This document shows, one piece after another, positions 11,008 through 21,651 of a stretch of DNA of 64,000 bases. The notes beneath the pieces were generated by a model that saw only the letters and a program-made list of their open reading frames with translations, was not told where the DNA came from and made no database searches. Position numbers and translations under genes: made by a program. Positions within the stretch are counted from its first letter, which is position 1. The number at the start of each line of letters is the position of its first letter. This DNA is from Anagrus nilaparvatae (Eukaryota > Arthropoda > Insecta > Hymenoptera > Mymaridae): contig JAKSXM010000007.1 of NCBI GenBank assembly GCA_022575985.1, positions 59,054,501 to 59,118,500 on the forward strand. Reading direction: 5' to 3'.

Positions 11008-11114
11008 AATTTTACCCCCAGGGTATCTGCTTCTATCTTGATTGATTATTTTCATATTAAAAGTCCTTATTTTATCATGCTTTATGTCTTATATTTGACA
11101 TTTTGTGTTTTTAA

Positions 11115-11340
11115 CGCCCTTGTAATGTTAAAAATTCATTTTTTGCCCTCCCGGTCGTAAAACTCGTGCGTAAAGAATTTTCTGAACTCGTTCTACGCCT
11201 AGGGGGGCAAAAAATAGTGTAAGCACCATGGGCGAAATACTTTAGACACGAGCGTGAACACAAATCACTCGTGCCCGGCTTCGCCGAGCACTTGTGCTAC
11301 TGCTCACGCTAGTACCGAAACTTTTACGCCCTTGATACTT
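11115..11340. repeat. Partly palindromic GC-richer insert in the tandem array
   Basis: The segment starts with CGCCCTTGTAATG and ends TTTTACGCCCTTGATAC. It contains inverted blocks such as CACTCGTGCCCGGC and GCCGAGCACTTGTGC, and TACTAGCGTGAGCAG against CACGAGCGTGAACA. It interrupts the repeat units on both sides. No coding signal. Confidence 0.45.
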
Positions 11341-12357
11341 AATATACTATTTTTGAATTTTTCGGTTCGTAATATTGAAAAATCGGAAAATTTTTTAGGT
11401 TAAAACACTGGATATTTTCCACCGATTATTTGTTTTTCTTGCTTTAAAAAACACCTCTCTAAGGTTAAAAGTTCATTTTTTGAAGTTTTTTGGTCCGCCA
11501 TCTTGGGAAATCGGAAAATTTTTTAGGTTAAAAAACTGAATATTTTGCACCGAAATTTGTTTTTATGCCCTAAAAAACCCCCTTGTAAAGTTAAAAGTTC
11601 ATTTTTTCAAATTTATCGGGTCGCCACCTTGGAAAATCGGAAAATATATTCGTGTGGAAAATGAAAAATTATACCTCCAGGGTATCCTCTTCTACCTGGA
11701 ATGATTATTTTCATCTTAAAAGTCCATATTTTATCATGTTTTATGTCAAAAATTCATTTTTTCAAGTTTTTTGGTCCGCCATCTTGGAAAATCGGAAAAT
11801 TTTTTAGGTTAAAAAACTGAATATTTTCCACCGAATATTCGTTTTTTTGCCCTAAAAAACCGCCTTGTAAAGTTAAAAGTTCATTTTTTCAAGTTTTTTG
11901 GTCCGCCATCTTGGAAAATCGGGAAATATTTAGGGTTGAAAAATTGGATATTTTCCAGCGAATATTTGTTCTTCTTGCCCTAAAAAAACCCCCTTGTAAA
12001 ATTAAAAGTTCATTTTTTCAAATTTATCAGGCCGCCATCTTGGAAAATCGGAAAATATATTTGTGCGGAAAATGAAAAATGATACCTCTAGGGTATCCGC
12101 TACAACCTGGAATGATTATTTTCATCCTGAAAGTGCTTATATTATCATGTTTTATGTCTTATAATCGACATTTTGTGTTTTTAACGCTGTTATTCCCGTA
12201 AATTGATAATAATTTCGGTACTATATTTTCGATTTGGCTCAAAATCAATACAGTTCATTTTGGTCTTATATCTAACTTATATATAAATTTTGAACCTAAT
12301 CGGAGATCACTGTGACCTTAACGAGTGCGCACAATAGCGACATTTTGTCGCGGGTAT

Positions 12358-12382
12358 AGACTGTGCGAGCGAAGCACAGTCT
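12358..12382. repeat. 25-bp hairpin, possible Helentron terminus
   Basis: A nine-base stem AGACTGTGC closes a short loop and is perfectly complemented by GCACAGTCT. One arm plus loop recurs at 5863-5877. It is preceded by CGACATTTTGTCGCGGGTAT, a second small palindrome. It may mark the 5' end of the minus-strand Helitron relic; this is inference. Confidence 0.5.
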
Positions 12383-13063
12383 AATTAATAAAAATTTATT
12401 CAGAAATATCATTAGTCATATCATTAAAATCGTTAATATTGAATCTAAAACTTTTAAAATTAATATCTTCAAAGACAAAATATTAACTGCATTATTTGTT
12501 TAATATTAATTTTAAATAAATTTTTACACAGTAAATCATTAGACTTTTTTTGAATATTTTATCAAATATTGGAATATAAAATACCTAAAATAGGGAATAT
12601 AAAATAAAATATCTCAAAAATTTAAATAAATTTCACTAACTTAGTTGATACTGCTTGCTTCATTTTACACTAACTTTTATGTATTCAGTTAAATTTTTTT
12701 TCTAAGTAGATAGATCTTAAAAAATTGATATGAGAAAAAAACATAATTGTGTAACTTCAGAAAAAAAAATTATTAATATGTACCTGAAAAAATGATTTTA
12801 TAAACCTAGGTGTCAACAAACAATTTACTAGCTTAAGAACCTAATTCTTATAAATAACAAATAACTGGGTACAAGTTGTAATAAAATAATTTTTTTTGTG
12901 TAAATAAATAATAATAGAGGTTAGACCATCTTTAATTTATAGAATCGTATTTATTTTTAGTGAATATTACTTCATTTTTTCAAAAAAACCAAGAATTAAG
13001 CTTTTTAAAACATTGCTTAAAGCAACACAAGACTAAAAAAATGTAAATATTAAAATTTATAAT
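12383..13063. other. AT-rich intergenic DNA
   Basis: I see no gene, clear repeat or signal. It is the 3' flank of the serine protease homologue; no canonical AATAAA on the minus strand was found close to the stop codon. Confidence 0.4.
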
Positions 13064-14230
13064 TTAACATATACGCTTTACAGTTTGAAATTTAATATTA
13101 TTTTTTGGTAATAAAATTTGTAATAAATTCTCTTCTTGAGTAAACAATTGTATATGACGATCAATTCCACTATTAAAAAAATTGCTTTTATAATTTATAT
13201 TGAATTTATAACCAGTTATAATTCCAATTAAAACATTGTTATATACTAAAGGACCACCTCTATCAAGCTGAAATTAATAAAAAAAATTCATAAAAAATTA
13301 ATAAATAAAAATAAATAAATGAATAAATCTAAAAAATTACTTTATTAAAATTATTGTCAGTAACATTCTTTTGATTAAATCGATCCTCCTTTTTAATTGG
13401 TATTGTAAAAATTGAATTTGTAAAAATTTGAGGTTCTACATTAGACAATAAATTTACAATATTATAACTAAATAATGCTTTGACGTTTATTTTATTCAAT
13501 TTTAAACTACTTAAGTTATTGTTATTAACCCAAGAAAAACCAGTAACATTACAACCATCAATATTAATTAATCCTAAATCATTATTATCATCTGAACTTA
13601 ATTTAATTATTGGAATTGGGTTAAAACCTGGATAATCTTGAATATTTTTTCCAATAAGCTAAAAAATTAATTATCAGTTTAATTAATATATAAATGCTTA
13701 AAAAAATAAAATTAATTACCCCTATAATAGCTAAATCATTTGGAGATTTTATGTGCTTAATAATTTCAATATATTGAACATTATTAATGTTAATATAATA
13801 AACCAGATTTATCCAAAAATCATCTCTTATTGTTATCAAACCACCATGAATTGTACAATTACGTAAAGTTAATACGTGTTTTGATGTAATTAATGTACAT
13901 GCACAAATATAATTTCTTTCGGGGTCTAATATTTGTAAAGCAAAACCAAATTCATGTCTATCAACAAATACACCGTCATTTATTGATTCACTTAATTTTA
14001 TACCTTTAATTAACAAAATATATGTAATAATAATTATTAAAAAAAAAACGAAATATGAAACAAAAATTTTTTATCATTAATGATACCTATTTGGTTATAA
14101 AATTTTACTTCCATTTTAATTATTAATAATCAAAATTTTTTAAATTAATCAGAAATTCATACTTACCATACAAATTTAACACGAAATAAATAATATTTAG
14201 AAAAAATACAACTTTTATCAGGGAATTCAT
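13064..14230 (-). CDS. Serine protease homologue (chymotrypsin-like, catalytically inactive)
   Basis: Four minus-strand exons join with consistent phase: 14230-14167, 14003-13720, 13658-13341 and 13267-13064 (870 nt, 289 aa). Donors are GTAAGT, GTAATT and GTAATT; acceptors are TTAAAG, TTTTAG and TTTCAG. Exon 1 is a signal peptide (MNSLIKVVFF... ending VLNLYG). Exon 2 holds CACTLITSKHVLTLRNC, where AAHC would be expected, so His57 is Asn, and SPNDLAIIG, which keeps Asp102. Exon 3 has the Cys-Val-Thr-Gly motif (CNVTGFSW). Exon 4 starts LDRGGPLV in place of GDSGGPL, so the catalytic Ser195 is Arg. The protein should be secreted and non-proteolytic. Family members act as immune or clotting cofactors or venom components; no specific role can be assigned. 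No clip domain is seen. Confidence 0.88.
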
Positions 14231-14659
14231 ATTTTAATTAAATTTTAATTAAAATAAGTCTTATAAAATTGAAATATTATTTATTACTAAAAAAATAATT
14301 ACAAATCAAAATATTACACGTCTTAATTTATAATTCAGGATTGTACTTAAAATATTTTTCACGATTTTTAGAAAGAAAAATAGAATATTGTTTAAGAACA
14401 CGATTCAATAACAAATATTGATTATTCCACGTTTATAAAATAATTTGACAGGAAAGAAATGTAATTTTAGATGATATGACGGAAATATTCGCGAAAAATC
14501 TAAACAAAACAGTTTGGGAAGTAGGTACTTTATTGTTTAGAAACTGACCCACAATTCTTTCATTAAGAATAAGTATAAAAAGGTATAAGACACTCTTTCT
14601 CATTCAAAATTTTTGCCTGATATCAGTAGAACAAGTTCAAGAAAAAGCAGAATGTTAAT

Positions 14660-15299
14660 ATACTAGGACTAGGACTAGGTCCTGATGGAATACCCAACAT
14701 ATTTAAAAAAAAATGTTTTCACTCTTTACTTGAACAGTTGTCTTTAATATTTAATTTATCACTTTCTACTCAGGTATTTCCTGAAATCTGGAAGCAATCA
14801 TTCAACACTCCTGTATTTAAAAAGGGCAATAAAAATAATGTTGGTAATTATCGTCCAGATTCTATAATCTGTACCTTTGCTAAAATATTAGAAAGTATTG
14901 TTTATCAAAATCTTTATGGTAAAATAATTGATCAAATTACTCAATATCAGCATGGTTTTGTCAAAGGTCTTTCTGTTACTAACTTGTCTGTATTTTCTAA
15001 TTTTGTTTCAAACTCTATTGAGTCCAAGCATCAAATCAATCATTTTTCTAAATCATTTTTAAATACCTTCGATGTCCCTCAAGGAATCAATCTTGGTTCA
15101 CTACTTTTTCTTATTTACATTAATGATCTTCCAGCTGAAATAACTAATTGGCTGTCTCTTTTATATGATGATGATTGTAAGTTGGTTAAGGAGATTGCTT
15201 GCTTGTCAGACGCTTGTTGAACACCTTTCTCGATATGACTAATAATCCTTATACTTTTAAACTTAAAATCAAATCTTTATTTCTAAAATATTATGGTTA
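14660..15299 (+). pseudogene. LINE reverse transcriptase relic (CR1/Jockey type), internally deleted
   Basis: A plus-strand frame has the RT motifs GLGPDGIPNIF, VFPEIWKQSFNTPVFKKG (FP..WK....P..KKG) and NYRPDSI..TFAKILE, then jumps from a SVTNLSVFSNF segment directly to FDVPQGINLGSLLFLIYIND. The palm motif with the first catalytic Asp is missing, and the YADD box reads YDDD. After a stop at 15218 the adjacent frame gives the usual C-terminal FKLKIKSLFLKYYG and a stop near 15299. The internal deletion and frame change show it is dead. An intact LINE would reverse-transcribe its own RNA at the target site. Confidence 0.8.
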
Positions 15300-15342
15300 G
15301 TTAACTTTGTTACTCTCATTTTGCAAACTTATTTGTTATCCT

Positions 15343-16410
15343 TTATAATTGGAAATTGGATTTTTGTAATTTTCGTACTCTAAAACGACTCTTCATAAGC
15401 ATTCCTGTTGTTCTAACCATCGGTGGGTGAATTGGTGTTGTTGAATCGGTGAGTGATTTTCCATATTTTGCTTTCAAAGCTTCATAAAAATACCTAAAAA
15501 ATTCAGTGTTTTTAAAGTCTCTTTTTTAGGGGTCCTTGGTTGATGCTTTTATAGCAGTAAATGTTGTCATAGCAGTTCTGTGAAAAAAGTATTTTAACTT
15601 TTCCTTCATTTGCAGTTTAACTTCTGCATCCGCATCAAATGCTTGAGTGAAAAGTTTCCTTAAATCTTCATATGCTACAGTTTCTCGTTCTCTTAATTTA
15701 TTATCTTCAAAATTCTGAAAATCTATCACATCTTTGAATGGAAGATTAACTTTATGAGGATCTGTGAAGATTATTAGGTTCATCTCATCTTTAAGGTTTA
15801 CTTGTTGTAAATTATTTTTAATTAAAGATGCTTTTACATCAGCCAAATCTCTTTTAAGAGCTTTTGCATTTGCCTCTTGTAAAATAAATTGCTGCTTTAC
15901 ATATTTAAAAATTTCATTAAAGTTTGCATCTATATGAGCTGTTAAGTCTTTAATAATTTCATTTTTTGCTAAGTCTATGTAAGCTTTAATTGAATTTGGC
16001 TTAAGGTTTCTATTTTCTGAAAGGTTCAGTGATTTCTGTATTTTCAATATTTCCTTGGTCGTCACAAGTTATGGGCCTATTACTGTGTAAAATAGGTTCA
16101 TTTTGGATTTCATTACTTGTATTTATATCAAATAGCTGCTGTTTATTTTTGTTCTGATTCGAAAATAAAATAGATTTTGCATCGTCGAACAAAAAAGACG
16201 TTCCTATTATTTTGAATGAAGAGTACTCTTTCCAATTTTGGCCTATTGCGACTCTGTTCATTGCCCAATTTTCTATAAACAATTTATCTTTTATAGGTGG
16301 AAAAAAAACCACAACCTTCTTTGACTTTGGTATTTCACGAGCCCAATCTACGGATACAATGACCAAATTCTCTTTAAAATAGGGATCATTATCCACAATT
16401 TGCAATACCT
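15343..16410 (-). pseudogene. Frameshifted uncharacterised coding relic (possibly DUF4806-like)
   Basis: Minus strand. A good acceptor (CAATTTTTTAG) precedes an open frame from about 16410 whose product reads VDWAREIPKSKKVVVFFPP, then NWKEYSSFKIIG. Near 16015 the frame changes by one base in an A-rich run; the next frame is Lys/Glu-rich with predicted helices and a VNLPFKDVIDFQNFED segment. At about 15527, next to CCCCTAAAAAAG, a second one-base change restores an open frame reading FFRYFYEALKAKYGKSL and PPMVRTTGMLMKSRFRV to a TAA at 15345-15343. The Trp-Pro-rich N-terminus and the later F..FE block resemble DUF4806 proteins common in insects, but this is only a resemblance. Two homopolymer shifts suggest a pseudogene or assembly errors. 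Confidence 0.55.
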
Positions 16411-16588
16411 AAAAAATTGGATTCGTAGTCACAGTATCAGTCATATCTGCATTAATAAAAGTAAATTAACAAACAAGTTTATTGATGATTACATGAAGTA
16501 TTTTATTTTCTTACCTTATTATATGTATGTTTATATATTATATTATTTTAAATAAACAAATATTTATTAAATTATTTTATATATTAAA

Positions 16589-18110
16589 CTAGCAAAAGTT
16601 GGAGGGGGGCTCCGCCCCCCCTGTATTGCATTTACTTTTGTTTCTGTTGCTTAAGAAAATCATGTTTTACTGCACATTTATAATTATGCAAACACATTAA
16701 GAGTTTTCAGAAGAGCCTAGTTCTGTCCCCAGTAAAGTTAAAATTATTAATTAAGGAAAAATATTTGAAAAGGTATTGGAGAGACTATTTCTAATCCCGA
16801 AGATAATTTATTTCTTATGGAATCCAACAGAATCTAGCATTTTAGTATTAGTATCTCGTGTACTATTTTGGTATTCTATAGACTTAGAGACTTCAAGACC
16901 TACATGAATCATGTTAGCCGGCTAGTGATTTTATAATTTAAACTTCGTGTTATTAACTGGATATGCAAATTTTTCGGTATTTTTTGATCTAGAGAATTTA
17001 AGGCCACATAATAAAAATTTATCAAATAATTTTTAGAGGGGCCTCTTTATAGTCCTAATAGTTTGTAGCGTAAACAATATAAATTGCAAATAATACAGTC
17101 ATTTTTAAATAAAAAATCGTACATTTGATTCCTGGATATGCAAAATCTAGTTTTTCAGAGGGCCCAATTATTCGTTAACGATAATCTCGATAAACTAAAT
17201 GTAAAAAAATTAATTTATGATACAAAAATCATGTTTTTGTTTTCTGAATAGTAAAGAATCTATAAAATTTCTTGAATTTTTTTCTATTTTTTTTATTTTA
17301 CTGCAAATTATCGAAAATTTTTTTTGAAAAATCAAAAAATGTTCAGACTCTAAAAAAATTTTACACATTTTTAAAGAAGCGTCCGTTTTTTATGCAAATT
17401 TATCTGAATATGTATAGAATAGTGCCGAATCGAGTAATACCAATTTCGACAGTAATATTTTATCATATTTAGAAGTTATTTCACTTTTTAAGCAAATTTT
17501 CAAAAAATTTTATTTTTTCCAAAAATAGTAAAAATTGAATATCTCCAAAAGTACGGTAACTGAGTTTCAAAGCTATGGCCTATGTCACCCGCTGACTTTT
17601 TTTCTATATTTTGATACTTCATTTTGACATTGATTCGACCCGGATATTGAAACACATATACACACAGACCCACAAATAGATGATTATAAATACCACAAAA
17701 AGTAAAAAAATTTTAAAAAATTTTCCGACCAGCTTCAAAAATATTTTATAAAATTTTAAAGATACCTCCGTTTTGAATAAAAATTTAGGAGAATACGCAA
17801 GATATGGTGCCAAGTGCCAAATCGAATACTATAAAGTAAGACAGTAAATTTTTTCGATTGTCTCAAGATATTTTATTTTTTGTTAAAAATTTTTAAAAAT
17901 TTTATCAAGTTCAAAAACACTAAAAATTGAATATCTCCAAAAGTAAGATATCTGAATCACAAAACTATAGCCTATGTCACTCGCGGACATTTTTTCTTTA
18001 ATTTGACACCGGTTTTATATAATTTCGTTCACTGGTTTGGCCCTGATGATAATACACACACACACACACAGAGCACACAAATAAATTTTCAAATATATAC
18101 AGTAGTAAGA
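16589..18110 (-). mobile_element. Non-autonomous Helitron A (1,522 bp)
   Basis: On the minus strand it begins TCTTACTACTGTATATATTTG after an A and ends with a GC hairpin (GGGGGGCGGAGCCCCCC), a short spacer CCAACTTTTG and CTAG followed by T. These are the hallmarks of Helitrons: 5'-TC, 3' hairpin then CTRR, and insertion between A and T without duplication. The interior carries two degenerate repeats around AAAATTGAATATCTCCAAAA and CTATGTCAC-CGC and has no coding capacity. A related copy in the opposite orientation lies at 20252-21445. Confidence 0.85.
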
Positions 18111-19262
18111 TATTATTTTAAAAATACTGCAGTTAAACTATAGTTTTGTAACAAATTATTTATTATTAATTTAATGTAAATTAATAAAAATAATATTTAA
18201 ATAATAAATAAGTTGTTACATAAAGGTTTAATAGTAATTACAATACGGGGAGATTTACCTGTATTAGAATATGTGTGTGTACATTAACTCACATATATAC
18301 GAGGGCGACATGCAGATGGATAAGGACCTTTAAATTATTTAATGTTTATTTATTTAATTGAAAATATAAATTTATTAATAACAAAAAAGAATATGATTCT
18401 ATATAAAAGAAATAATATATATATGTATATATACTGGGGTTTAATATGAGCCACGGATGTCGACCTCCGTGGACTCCACACACATACATTCACACACACT
18501 TAAAACTAACGTGATTCTAAAAATATAAAAATATAAAAGAAATTAAATATTCGCGATGAGCTCAATAGTAATTTATAAGTGCACTACCTTGAAGTTATTT
18601 CTTCAAAACATTGACGTGGTCCAGGTCCTAGAGTTAATTCCGTGGATCTTCTCTGGTACCGACGCGATTAAATTTAAGGTTAAATATTAGCGAATATTAC
18701 CTCATTAATTATAAAAGATATATGCAATGACACTATGAAAATTTATTAATTAAGTGATCACTGAACTTTAATTTATAATAATTATGTGTAGTTGTTATAA
18801 AATTACGATAATAACATCTGAAATTTTACGATTCAAAATAAAATAATTTCTCTCGCGAGATGAATCGTGTCACAGCTAGCAGAAGAAGGAAGCGTGTTCT
18901 CTTGTCTCTTGATTTCCCGCTCGTTCCGTGTTTACATTATTTTAATAGATAAAACAGATTTATCTACAGAACGCAGCGGGATATTTAAAATCAAAAAATA
19001 TAAAATAAAATTATATTTTATTAAGAAAAACACCGCATTACAGTTTAATAAACATAAACACACGCGGAATAATAATAGTGTATGCTCATTTGCACAGAGC
19101 CTTTCCTCGCTAGTTACACACATGGGCCACTAGAGAATCCCGTTCCATTTTCACTAGAGGACCATGTATGGTAGTAAGGAAATTTCCTAGTAATCCACAC
19201 ATGTTCCTCGGTCGGTATTTTGGATCGGGATATCATTTATGGTGGGAACCCTTCGCAGGGTT
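18111..19262. other. Gene-free region between Helitron A and a foldback MITE
   Basis: No gene is supported. Notable pieces are a hairpin CCACGGATGTCGACCTCCGTGG (18450-18471) and a slightly GC-richer block at 18840-19190 with TCTCGCGAGA and two short opposing frames that look like chance. It could be a decayed repeat end or an untranslated exon; I cannot tell which. Confidence 0.35.
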
Positions 19263-19690
19263 AGAAAATATCGTATTGTTTCGATAATCGCTAACGATAC
19301 TTTTTTTATTTTCCATGGTTATTTTAGGATAATAGTGATCGCGATAATTTTCGATAAACGATAGTTTTTTATCGCCTATCGAAAAATTTTTGATAAAATA
19401 ATCTCACGTTTTTAGTACGCGATAATTTGATAAACGATAAGCGATAAATATCTTAACAAAATTTTTTCGATGATGATAAAAATTTATCGTTTATGGAAAA
19501 TATTTTGGATAGTTGATAAAAAACTATCGTTTCTTGAAAGTTTTTCCGATAAGCGATAAAAATCTATCGTTTATCGAAAAAATGGACGATAAAAAAATTA
19601 TTGCAATCACTATCATCCTAAAATAGCGATGGAAAATAAAAAAATTATAGATAACTTTCACTTTTCGGATAATAAAACTATCGCAATATA
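19263..19690. mobile_element. Foldback MITE rich in TATCG/CGATA
   Basis: The left arm contains TTTTTTATTTTCCATGG, ATTTTAGGATAATAGTGAT and ATAATTTTCGATAAACGATA; the right arm repeats these in inverse order and complement (ATCACTATCATCCTAAAAT, GATGGAAAATAAAAAA). The centre is a run of overlapping CGATAA and TTATCG words, so the whole element folds on itself. Confidence 0.7.
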
Positions 19691-20147
19691 CTCATGCCTG
19701 ACCCTTTGACAGGTCAGCAGTACGATCTCCGTTTTTGGGATCGCAAGCTGGAACCCATGCTCGCCCATCCAGAGGTTGACCTGTCTCATGACTTGATTTA
19801 ACTTCTCCTATGGGTTTGATAATTTGATTAATTTTATGAAAAAAGAAAAGAAAAAATGTTTTTTAGAAATCTTCTTTACGTTTCAGTTATTTGCAAAGCA
19901 AGTGTTAGGTTAAGTTTAAGTGTATATACCTTAAGTGTTAATCAAAATTTTGATTTTGCACCTATAACCTATTATTTTGTTTTTCGGTTTAATGCATAAT
20001 TATTAATCAAAAGCGATAAGAAGAACATTTTTCAGAAAAAAATAGTATATTAATAGCGCAAGGTTTTGCGCACGAGGTTTATGCCCGGGTAAGCAAAAAG
20101 TATTTTGTTTTTTTAAAAACTTAGGTAATTAAGGTACTCATAATATG

Positions 20148-20181
<34 letters not shown>

Positions 20182-20251
20182 GAGATTTATTCACAAATAG
20201 CAAAATACAGTACACTCTTGTTTACATTTACATTTAGTACAGAGATATATA
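19691..20251. repeat. Spacer with an (ATT)n microsatellite at 20148-20180
   Basis: About eleven ATT units (TTATTATTATTATT...) end just before ATGAG. The preceding 19700-19800 is GC-richer and gives a short open stretch, without family resemblance. No gene is called. Confidence 0.6.
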
Positions 20252-21445
20252 TCTTAATACTATATATATTTGAAAATTTATTTGTTTGTTTGTGTGTTTG
20301 TTTATACCCTAATGACACAAGAACCGCCGAACCGATTGGCATCAAACCGGTGTCAAAATAAAGAAAAAAAGTCCGCGGGTGACATAGGTCATAGATTTTT
20401 TGCTCAGCTATCGTAGTTTTTGAGATATTTAATTTTTAGTATTTTTGAACTTGATAACATTTTTTAAAATTTTTAACAAAAATTGAAATATCTCGAGACT
20501 ATCGAAAAATTTTGCTACTTTCGCACTTCATAGTACTCGATTATGCACTAATTTTTGCGTATTCTCTGAAATTTTTATTCAAAACGGAGGTATGTTTAAA
20601 ATTTTATAAAATATTTTTGAAGCTGGTTAAAAAAATTTTTTTATTTCTTTATTTTTTATGGTATTTTTAATGATCATTTATATGTAGGTCTGTGTGTACA
20701 TTATAATATACTTTATATTCTATATTTAAAATGTAATGTATGCGTACTAAGTTAAATTTTTATTAAAAACGTACGTTTCTTTAAAATTTAAAAAAAAAAA
20801 AAAAATTGATGGAGTTGAAAGAATATTTGGTTTTTAAAAATAATTATAATAAAAAATAAGAAATCAAGAAATTAATAATATTTTATAATTTTTTTCGTTA
20901 AAAAATGAAAGGAATTACATAAAACCGGTGTTAATTACATTTTCTACGATATTTAAAATTTTTTTTAAAATTAAAATATAGGAAAAACGCTGCCAAATTA
21001 TTGACACTACAGTTCTTTAAGCAATGCAAGTATTCATATGAGTTAAAATTTTTTACTATTTATTATATATATTCAGCTCAAATTTTAGGGTATAGTTTAG
21101 GGTGATAAAAAAGTCCCTCAGCCAAAGTTTTAGTCCTCTAGCACCTCATGGGGCCGAAACATGTCTGTTTAAAGGTCCAAAAATATCCTGATTTGGCCCA
21201 TTTTCAAAATTACGCCATTCCTTTGAATTTACTTCAAATTTTATCTTATTGGTCACATTTGAACTGGTAAAAGGTCTACATTAAGAAAAGAATTTTAGCT
21301 TATTTCAAGGCGTCAATTTTTTTTGGCATTGCTATATATTTTGGACAATAACAACATGATAATAATAAAAATTATAATAAAAAATCAATAACAGAACCGG
21401 GAATTAGATCAGGGGGGGCGGAGCCCCCCCTCTCACCTATGCTAG
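20252..21445 (+). mobile_element. Non-autonomous Helitron B (1,194 bp)
   Basis: On the plus strand it begins TCTTAATACTATATATATTT after an A and ends with the hairpin GGGGGGGCGGAGCCCCCCC (21412-21430), the spacer TCTCACCTATG and CTAG (21442-21445) followed by T. The 5' 60 bases, including GAAAATTTATTTGTTTG, and the GACATAGGTCATAG / ACCGGTGTCAAA blocks match Helitron A in the opposite orientation. There is no coding capacity, so it needs an autonomous partner in trans. Confidence 0.85.
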
Positions 21446-21651
21446 TATATAATAAATAAAAAAAATTTTTTTTTTTTTTTTAAATTAGTCGACAAGTATA
21501 AATTACGTATAATTAAATTAAGTATATCTAGTAACATTGAATAAATATATATTTATAAGTAATAGTGATAATAGTATTAGTTAGTACATAGTTATGTGAA
21601 TTTAAATAAATATGACTTTGGTAAAATTACACAGCATCACAGTCTATTTTG

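Larger units (their letters stand above)
9660..12110. repeat. Interrupted tandem array, ~105-150-bp units with a YY1-like core
   Basis: At least nine units occur, four before 10160 and five after 11340. Each carries GTTAAAAGTTCATTTTTTC, then a CCGCCATCTTGGAAAATCGG block, then TTTTTTAGGTTAAAAA and GAATATTTGTTTTT. The intervening 10169-11007 is a later transposon insertion. A second, larger repeated block (GAAAATGAAAAAT...ACC..CAGGGTATC..CT) follows the units at 10151, 11658 and 12070, so a higher-order repeat may exist. The sequence around 11115-11340 is an unrelated, partly palindromic GC-richer insert. Confidence 0.8.

Noticed and set aside
9660..12110. CRISPR-like regularly spaced repeats
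   Set aside because: Units are head-to-tail degenerate satellite repeats without unique spacers, in a eukaryotic context.
18860..19133. Overlapping opposite frames of 63-88 codons
   Set aside because: Neither shows a domain, splice pattern or codon bias; they share the same slightly GC-richer DNA and look like chance.
19700..19800. GC-richer stretch considered as tRNA or gene fragment
   Set aside because: No cloverleaf, A or B box was found, and the open stretch of ~35 codons has no recognisable homology.
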